Shown here: positions 56,990 to 64,000 of the stretch, one piece after another | Layout of the letters: each line of letters starts with the position of its first letter | Position numbering within the stretch: the first letter of the stretch is position 1 | Source of the DNA: Alisma plantago-aquatica | Taxonomy: Eukaryota; Streptophyta; Magnoliopsida; Alismatales; Alismataceae | Reading direction: 5' to 3' | Length of the DNA: 64,000 nt | Assembly (NCBI GenBank): GCA_963693085.1 | Contig: OY856409.1 | Location: 1,167,559,749-1,167,623,748 of the forward strand | The notes under the pieces: model-generated | Databases searched by the model: none | What the model was told of the DNA's origin: nothing | The model's input: the letters and a program-made list of their open reading frames with translations, nothing else | Position numbers and translations under genes: made by a program

Positions 56990-58930
56990 AAAGTTGGTGA
57001 AGCTTTCCTATGAAAGCAGTATCAAAAGAAAATTTAACATCTTATAAAAGAATATTGGTCATCGACTTTGCAATTTTTGAGAATTTCTTGATGAACATGC
57101 AGTAGAAACTGGCATGACCTAATAAATCATGACCTTCTTTGAAATTTGACAATGGTGCACATTTTCAATGACTTCAATCTCCAACTTATTAACTTCAATA
57201 CCTATATTTCTCACCCTGTGGCCAAGGACAGTGCCCTCCTTCACAATAAAATGTCATTTCTCCCAATTCAGCACATATGTACTTCTCCATTTTTTTATAG
57301 CACAAGATATAGCTGATGCAAACAAGAGTCAAAGAGTATTCGAAAATGGAAAAATTGTCCATGAACACTTCTATTATAGTTTTCATCAACCCTACAAATA
57401 TATCTAGCATACAATATTTGAAAGTAGTTGGAGCATTGCATAAACTAGAAGGCATCCTCCTAAAGGCATAAGTGTCAAAAGTGCAAATGGAAGTGGTCTT
57501 TTCTTGGTAATTAGGATGGATAGGGATTTTGTAAAAGTTGGAGTTTCCGCCTATGTATCAGATGAATTCTTGATGTGTCAAACTCTCTGGGACCTTATCA
57601 AGGAAGGGAAGAGGGAAGTGGTCCTTCCATGTAGCTTTGTTTGGCTCATGTAGTCAATGCACATTCTCCATTCCATGATAGTGTGGGTAGTAATAAGATT
57701 GTCCTTGTCATTCTTCATGATAGTAGTTCCTCCTTTCTTGGGAACAACCTACATGGGCTCATCCAAGGGGAACATGGAATGGGGTAGACAATTCCTATTG
57801 TGAGAAATTTGATAACCTCTAGACGAGACACCTCTATCATGTTGGGATTCAGTTTGCAATGAGGTTCTCTCGATGGTTTGCAGTCCTCCACCATGGGGAT
57901 TTTGTGCATACATATAGATTAATTAACACCTGTTTGATCAGTCATTTTGTAACCCAAGTCTATTTTTCTCTTCTTAAGCTCGATTATCAACTTGTCTTCT
58001 TGTTCTTGTGTGATATCTGAATTGATGATCACTGGGAAAACTTCCTGCCTATCAAGAAAAAAAGTTATCACGTCCTCATTTATGGTCCCTGATGTGGTTT
58101 TGGTTTCTCTTAAACAACATATATCATCTTTAGGTTTACAAATTCTACAATGGGTTCTTCTCCAAAATTATTCAAATGGAACATGTGTTGGCTAACATAC
58201 TTATTATCAAAATCGGAACCATCTAGAATTGTGAGGTCTATTTGCAAAGGGTTTGTAGTCACTTCACAATCTTATCTAATATAAGATAGTCTATCAATGC
58301 AGTCAAGCAAGAAGACCTCCTCATCGATTCTAAGGTAACATCATGCTTTCAAATACCCTAAATTCAAGAGTTTCCCTTCCTAGCCTCGAAGTAATGGTGC
58401 CTACCTCTACATCAATCAAGGCTCGCGATGTAGATAAGAACAAGCAGACAAAGATGAGAGTATACTAGAAATCATCCTTGATGTTCATAATCACAAATTC
58501 ACAAGGGACATATGCATCATTTCCAAGCTTCACATGAATGTCCTCTATGATACCCATGGGCTTCGTCATAGAAGAATCTACTAGCTGAATGGTCACAGAA
58601 GTGGGAAGCATCTTAGTGCATCCCAACTGTGGCATAAGTTGTAAGGCATGAGAGAAATGCTAGCAGCTAAATCTGTAAGCCCCTTTCTTCAAGTGTTGTC
58701 ACTAAGTTAGCAATTGATACCAAAAGATCCATGATCCTTTTACTTCTTAGGCATTTTTTTGAGGATGATGTTAGAAATTGCTCTTGCCAATTTTAATGTC
58801 TTATATTCCTCAATAGTGTATTTCTTGGTCAAAAAGGTCATCAAATATTTGAACCAAGATGGAATATCAAAAGTATCCAAGAAGGAGATGGCCACATGAA
58901 GCTTCTTTATATCTTCCTTGAATCTCAAGA
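56990..58930 (-). pseudogene. pol: Athila/Tat protease and reverse transcriptase
   Basis: Minus-strand blocks in order: a TIEEYKTLKL...ILKKMPKK linker (58740-58928); protease with KDHGSFGINC and DLAASISLMPYNLC (about 58640-58740), where the usual D-L-G-A is D-L-A-A; then reverse transcriptase, HCKLNPNMIEVSRLEVIKFL and GIVYPIPCSPWMSP (57715-57909), LCNAPTTFKYCMLDIFVG (about 57400-57445) and EVFMDNFSIFEYS (57340-57375), where the catalytic pair reads FMDN instead of FMDD. The end of the reverse transcriptase and start of RNase H (GHASFYCMFIKKFSKIAKS) lie at about 57050-57120. Several stops and frameshifts. The open frame at 57168-57407 on the plus strand is antisense to this gene. Confidence 0.85.
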
Positions 58931-60367
58931 ATCTAGCAGCTGGTCATGTTTGCTTGATATGTGCTTGGTAGGGAGGCATTGACTTGTAAACCCAACATGT
59001 TGGGCTCAACAGAATCAACCTATGGTTTTGCAGTGCTAGTAGCTTTACCTGCATCAATGTCAATAGTTGTCTTGTACATGTTCCATCTCAACTATCACAT
59101 TATCATCGTCATCAAAATAGATAGGAATGGTGGTCGACTTCATTGGAAGAGGAACATGCACATTGCCTAATTGTGTATAATTAACTTTCAGCTACTTAGG
59201 ATGCTTGGTATTGTTCTCGAGTTGCCCAATAAAGGTATCTACATTGGGTATAGGGAGGTAAATAGTTGGGCTAATTGAGAATCAATGGGTTTCTAATAAG
59301 CTTGATAATTGGAAAGCATGGTATGTTGGATAGAAATCATTACTTGTTGAGATTGAAGAATCTTCTCAATGACTGAGAACTTGTCATCCTTTGAAGAAGA
59401 ATGAGTGGGTGGTGGAATCTGTTACACTTGGTTTGGATTCTGAAATAGTTTCCCTTGATTGTAGCCATGGTTCTAAAAATTGCCCAAGTATTTGCATTGG
59501 TTTTTGAAATTTTGTTGTTGATGGTCTTGGTTTTTTACTTGAGTAGGACGTTGTTGCAATGCATTCTTCACTCCTATTAGATTGCCATATTGGAAATTGG
59601 GATGGTTTCTAGTTTGGCCTTGGCCAATAATGTTGTGGATGGAGTAGAAGTCCTCCATCTTCCCTTCTTCGTGCACTTGGGCATTGTTTACCATCATGTT
59701 ATACAAAATCCAACAACTGAGAGTGGAGTATTCATGGTCATTGCATGCCTTACAAAAGAGGTAGGTAGACTTGACATGTTGGTGAAAATGTTGTGGTTGT
59801 CCTCTTCTTTAATAAGAATTAAAAGAGAAACCAAGGCTATCTTTCTTCAAGGTTAGTTTCTTGAGAAATTTTACTATAGATTTGAATAATGAGCTATCCT
59901 ATGCTTTGGCTAACTTGAGGAGACCTCCTTTTCCATGGCTAGAACACAACCTAGAATAATTTTTAGAACCTCTTTCAACAACCTCCCATGCATTATCAAA
60001 ATTGTAGAACATGGCATTTGCTTCATATGATAAATTTAGACGCTCCTTAATGACATCATCAACACATTTGAGAAAGTATCTATGAGTTGAACCTCTGAGA
60101 TGTTGTGGTGTGGACAATGGCATATAATATCTTTGAATCTTTCCCAATCCTCATCTAGAGACTCCCTTAGGAACATGTTGAACTGTGTAATTTGGCACCT
60201 TCATGGTGTTGTACCAACTCATTGTGTTGTCTGTTACTGAGTACTTGAACAATCAAAGTTTGAGGACATATTCAGAAACATTGGGTTTCTTATTCAAAGC
60301 ACAAAGGTCAGAAAACTGCTATAGGTAATCTTGGCAATCATTGCCTCTATTTCTAGTGAAGGTGGCA
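58931..60367 (-). pseudogene. gag: Athila/Tat Gag, truncated by the SIRE-type LTR
   Basis: Minus-strand reading from 60367 gives CQDYL, stop, QFSDLCALNKKPNVSEYVLKL, LFKYSVTDNTMSWYN (capsid domain), then LGKIQRYYMPLSTPQHLRGS (60080-60150) and NAMFYNFDNAWEVVERGSKN (about 59985-60045). A Q/N-rich part follows, HPNFQYGNL and QQRPTQVKNQDHQQQNFKN (59473-59620), typical of the region behind the Athila/Tat zinc knuckle. The N-terminus lies beyond the insertion at 60373 and is not in the window. Confidence 0.78.
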
Positions 60368-61222
60368 CTCAATGAAAGACTCTAGAGGGGGTTGAATAGA
60401 GTTTTACAATAATTTTAACTAAACATTAAAATTAATTTGTGGAAGCAATTTAGTGGATAATAGAAGAGAGAAACAAACAATCCACAAGAGACACAAATTT
60501 AGAGTGGTTCCATCAAATGACGTCAATCTACTACCTAGTTGTTTCCAACTAAGATTTCTAAACCATATATTTTATTCCTTTTATATACTGATAGACAATA
60601 AATAAAATTTATAGGTGTCTTTTGTGGGTCAATATGAACCTTCCTTTTCAGAATAAGGATAACTACCACCTTCTTTGATGGTTTTTTGGAAGGTCACCCT
60701 CTTCTCCTCTTCTTTAATGTATGAGGAAGAGCAGTGAACACCACCTCTTCTTTGATGGGCGATGAAGAGCACTGAACCACACCTCTTCTTTAACGGACAA
60801 GGAAGAGAACCGGCTTGGAGATGATGGCAATCCACCTCCACCACCTTGGTTGCAACCTTCAATTGAGAAGTAGCACCAAGAAAGCTTCACCACAGCCTTC
60901 TACCTTGAAGTGATGAGAAGTAACAACAATCTGTATCAAGGGAACAAGAATGGAAGATGAAATTACAACTCTCTTCAAAATATATACAATAGAGCACTAA
61001 TGGAAAAGTGATGATAATCCACTCCACAAGGTTTAAGCAAAGTTATATTAGGTGGAGAGGACACTAGAATTGAGCTATGGCTTAGGCTAGAATAATGGCA
61101 ACTTGAAGTGTAGAACCTAAGCACTTTGAGTAACATTGCAAGTAGGTTGTATGCTTAAGAGTGCGTCAATTTGTTGTGCAAAGTTGTTCAATTTTTGCTC
61201 CTAAGCATCCTAAGAACACTCC

Positions 61223-61230
61223 TATATATA
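61223..61230 (-). promoter_or_regulatory. TATA box in the second SIRE-type LTR
   Basis: TATATATA within TCCTATATATAGGA, same position relative to the LTR start (about 800 bp) as the box in the other SIRE-type LTR. Confidence 0.6.
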
Positions 61231-61349
61231 GGAAATGTGTATAAGAGGTTAGGGTAATTGTGGGTAGTGTCTAGGATGTTCTAGGTTGAGAATTAGTCGT
61301 TAGGATTAAGTCAATTGAGTTGCAATGACTAATTTGATCGTTAACTAAA

Positions 61350-61650
61350 AATGGTTCCAAAACTTTCTCATTCGAGAAAGAGTTCAACTGAAACTCTCAT
61401 CGATCGAGAAAAAGTTTGAATAAGTAGTGCTCTAAGCTCATATTTGTCTAACAGCTATGTGTCGGTCTATCTTATTGGTCAACAATGTATAATGGTCTTT
61501 TGTTTGTCGACTAAGACTTCGACTAAGTGGGTTTCGGTCGACATAGACTTTGACCGATTGTAAAAATTCTTTCAATTGTCTGATTCCTCGATCACGAAAT
61601 GTTTCAATCAACAAATTCTTTGACCAAGTGCCTCGGTTGACAAGTTTCTT
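61350..61650. repeat. TCGGTCGA motif array in the second SIRE-type LTR
   Basis: Decayed copies such as CATCGATCGAGAAAAAGTTT, TTGTCGACTAAGACTTCGAC, GGTCGACATAGACTTTGACC and CCTCGATCACGAAATG, equivalent to 44680-44910. On the minus strand they lie upstream of the TATA box. Confidence 0.75.
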
Positions 61651-62030
61651 TGATCGAGAAAAAAACCTATAGTGTGGTATGTAAATTTTAGAAAATCCTA
61701 TCTAATGATTTTTCAATTGAAACCTATTAACCCTAGTGGCTTCATGTGAGTGTGGGTTAGGGTTTTAGGTAGGATTAGAAAGATCATCACTTGTCTTTAC
61801 GTCATATCTATCAACTTGTAGGAAAATACATTTGTACAATTATATTCATGATACAACTTGGCCTCCAAGCATCCAAACATATACAATTGCATGGTCTTTG
61901 TATTTGGATCTTGACTTAGTTACTTGATCACTTGAAATATTTGATCACATGAAATACTTAAGTTAGTAATACAATTTGGAAAATGTTTGCATCATCAATA
62001 TATGAGTGTGGCATATCCAAAAAGCCAACA

Positions 62031-62045
62031 ATTTCCTCCTTTTTT
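62031..62045 (-). other. Polypurine tract of the second SIRE-type element
   Basis: Minus strand AAAAAAGGAGGAAAT directly before the LTR start TGTTGGC. Confidence 0.75.
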
Positions 62046-63190
62046 ATGATGACATATATTTCCATAAGATAAATTAAAAGTAGCCAATTTAGAACTCCAT
62101 ACCTTTGAATTGTTCTATTGATATCCAATTTATCTCATGGGTTATTCTCCTCCTTTTATGGAAGTCAAAAAGGGTCAATACTTACCAGTACTCCCCCTCA
62201 AGGAGACACTCCCCCTCAACAAGATAGTCATTTTGGAGAGGGAAAATTTATGCCCAATGTACCAATTGATGAGAAAAGCCAAAAATAAGGATAGACAATA
62301 ATCACATTAAGGCATAGTCAAAAAACCATATTTGATCAAGGAACATCAAAAACATTGTCTAATTACCAATTAAAGGAATGGTAAGTCCTTCATGATAAAA
62401 AGATCCTAGAGATAAAATATCAAAAAGACACTCTAAACCAATAGTAAGGGATGTTAAGTCCGCGATTATAGAGATGCCATGAAAACTAAAAGTCAAAAAT
62501 GATTAGAGAATCTATTAAATACAAAAATAAGGTCAATAAAAGTATCTCTAGACCAAATATAAGGGATGTTAAGCACATATTAATATAGAGAACCAATAAA
62601 GTATAAATGGTGTCAAAAAAGAATCTCTAAATCAAATATAAGGGATGGTAAGCCCATATTGGTGTAGAGAAGCCATTAAGTACCAGAATAACAACTCTAA
62701 AAGAATCTCTATAACAAATGTTGAAGGATATTAAGCCTTTGATGACATAGAGAATTAATTAAGAGAGAAAAGATATGCAAGTTATATTAAAATACTTTGA
62801 GCTCCCACTTAATCTCTAACCAAATAAAAGGGGTCAAACACAAGAAAAATATTTACTAAAAGACAACCATTTAAGAGCCCAAACTTCATAATAAAGCATT
62901 CATGTCATATGTAGAAATTAGTAAAAAGTTTGAATATGTAAACCTAATTTTGAAAGATTGATAAGAATGATGTGACAAATAAGATGTTGACTGAGAGTAT
63001 TTTTGACCGATGAGGAGTTCGGTTGAATTGTTGCTTGATTGACAAGTGTATTGTGAACACAAATGAATGAATTAACTTTGGCTTTGAATTGATTCTCCCC
63101 TTTGTTATCTCAAAAATAGTGAAAAGTAAAAAAGAATAAGATGACTCTCTCTTAGTGGGGTACTCCCCCTAAATATGATGATCATGTTTA
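62046..63190 (-). other. 3' internal non-coding region of the second SIRE-type element, with tandem repeat
   Basis: No coding frame. Minus-strand GGGGGAGT-type purine tracts occur near 62191-62215 and 63165-63172. At about 62373-62800 there are five degenerate units anchored on AAGGGATGTTAAG (62373, 62446, 62561, 62640, 62724; spacings 73, 115, 79 and 84 bp), with GAATCTCTA and TAGAGAA blocks between anchors. Confidence 0.65.
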
Positions 63191-64000
63191 TGTTGGTAAG
63201 ATATGCCCAGAGAGACAATCATGTGATGATTGACATGGTACATACCATAAAGGATTTGATTAATACTCATAAAGGAAAGCTTCCAATTCATTCTACCCTA
63301 CTCAATTATGAGATAATGAGGAAACATTGTGAATGTCTAAATAATGATAATACTCAATGATATATGTCTTCAAGTACAAGATTTAAACAATGAGATCATA
63401 TGAATGATAAGAGTATGCACATTCTTATTATGTCCCTAGTCAGTTGTTACTGTGGAAGGCAGATAGACACTAATAACACATAAGACTAGAGTGTGATCTA
63501 TTTCATGATTGAATCTCATTAGTCATGATATGGCATACCAAACCAAGCACATAGATACATGTTAGGAAATAGTGTATCAAACAGATCTACCTTGAGAGTG
63601 ACGTATGGAAACCATCATTGGTGGTCATATTCATCTCTCATAGTGAAGGTAGTCATTGTGGTTCTTAGACTTGAATTTAGTACACTCATCACATGTTGTT
63701 GGATATACTTTGACATCATCAAATGTAATCTTGTAATACGGGTTGCCATAAAGGTGATGATTGAGTATCTTTGACACATGGGGATTGAATGTGAGTGATA
63801 TAGATGGGATTTGCCCCTCCTACTAGAGTTTGATATCTTGGCCACTTGATAAGAGAGACTGAGAAACACATGTTCATGCACATGTGAATCAATATATGAT
63901 ATTGAGGTTACATTATCTCATACAGTCTGCTCTTGGTTCAAGGAACAAGGATTGAATGTTGAAAGGATGATGGTTTGATGCCTCAAGTTCATTCTAGATA
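63191..64000 (+). repeat. Start of a copia-type LTR running off the window
   Basis: TGTTGGTAAGATATGCCC begins here, and the rest (TATCAAACAGATCTACC, GGGATTTGCCCCTCC, GATATCTTGGCCACTTGA) has the non-coding look of long copia LTRs as I remember them. No partner LTR, TATA box or primer site is visible. Open frames on either strand (63175-63360, 63559-63881) show no motif. Confidence 0.45.

Larger units (their letters stand above)
55380..56990 (+). repeat. Family-X LTR, copy 2 (plus)
   Basis: Homologue of 29590-31480 in the opposite orientation: TATAAATAGGACCAG at 55613, CCTTTGGGTTTGATC near 56850 (1.24 kb downstream, 1.21 kb in the other copy), and ACCGTTTG-type motifs upstream of the TATA box (about 55400-55560, for example AAAACCGTTTGGGCAC). 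It ends near 56990 against the Athila/Tat pol. Ends are approximate. Overlapping open frames on both strands at 55377-56012 are not genes. Confidence 0.6.
51290..60372 (-). mobile_element. Athila/Tat-type gypsy element in pieces
   Basis: Minus-strand order is gag (60367-59200), protease and reverse transcriptase (about 58930-56990), then integrase (51754-51290) after an interruption of about 5.2 kb (51755 to about 56990) made of other LTR sequences. RNase H between the two blocks is missing. Gag is cut by the SIRE-type LTR at 60373. Lineage from [15 protein letters not shown] in integrase, MPYNLC-type protease ending and LCNAPTTFKYCML in reverse transcriptase, all typical of Athila/Tat rather than Del. 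Confidence 0.82.
60373..62030 (-). repeat. LTR of the second SIRE-type element (3' LTR)
   Basis: Minus strand TGTTGGC at 62030 to CTCTAGAGTCTTTCA at 60373, 1658 bp. It shares the start heptamer, GGAACCACTCTAAAT and the CTCTAG-TTTCA end with 44334-45757. It has a TATA-like TATATATA at 61223-61230 and the TCGACCGA-type motif array at 61350-61650. Open frames inside (60629-60862) are not genes. Confidence 0.8.
60373..63190 (-). mobile_element. Second SIRE-type element, 3' portion (minus strand)
   Basis: LTR 60373-62030, purine tract 62031-62045, and non-coding 3' internal sequence to 63190, all on the minus strand; gag and pol are not in the window. The LTR end lies inside the Athila/Tat gag (flank CTCAA at 60368-60372). 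It is interrupted on the right by another LTR starting at 63191. Confidence 0.75.

Overview
The window is plant nuclear DNA, most likely from an angiosperm with a large, repeat-rich genome. The lineage is read from the transposons: Ty3/gypsy elements of Del/Tekay and Athila/Tat type, Ty1/copia elements including a SIRE/Maximus-type one, initiator-Met-tRNA primer binding sites (TGGTATCAGAGC), and an LTR carrying a 5S-rRNA-derived segment as in the TRIM family Cassandra. I found no convincing host gene, tRNA gene, CRISPR array or bacterial-style operon. Practically every recognisable coding stretch is a broken gag or pol gene. The species cannot be named from this sequence.

Layout, left to right. 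(1) 1-9807, minus strand: a gag-only gypsy-type element (RLG-1) with very long LTRs (complete 5' LTR 3990-9807, about 5.8 kb; 3' LTR cut by the window edge) and an internal region of only about 1.66 kb. (2) 9808-10693: AT-rich, no gene seen. (3) 10694-24845, minus: an old copia element (RLC-1) split by a gypsy element (RLG-2, 10946-19980, minus) that is flanked by a perfect 5-bp duplication, GAAGT. RLG-2 has lost the middle of gag/protease, most of integrase and the first part of its 3' LTR. (4) 25036 to about 29450-29580, plus: a very decayed gypsy element (RLG-3). (5) About 29590-31480, minus: an LTR (family X) with a motif array upstream of its TATA box. (6) 31481-37780: AT-rich sequence with one 49-bp minisatellite and little else. 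(7) 37953-38782, plus: a copia-type LTR sitting in the gag gene of (8) RLG-4 (38783-44333, plus), a decayed Del-type gypsy element whose 3' LTR is interrupted by (9) a SIRE-type copia element (44334 to about 51290, plus), the best preserved element here.

(10) About 51290-60372, minus: an Athila/Tat-type gypsy element in pieces. Its integrase is interrupted at 51755 by a 2.8-kb gypsy LTR, a Cassandra-like LTR with a 5S-derived core (54804-55094) and a second family-X LTR (55380 to about 56990, plus). Its gag is interrupted at 60373 by (11) a second SIRE-type element on the minus strand (60373-63190). (12) 63191-64000: the start of another copia-type LTR that runs off the window.

The genes form no pathway; the logic is retrotransposon structure (LTR, primer binding site, gag, protease, reverse transcriptase, RNase H, integrase, polypurine tract, LTR) repeatedly invaded and deleted. 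The most unusual recurrent pattern is that LTRs of several unrelated families each carry their own array of short, self-complementary, CpG-rich motifs next to the TATA box.
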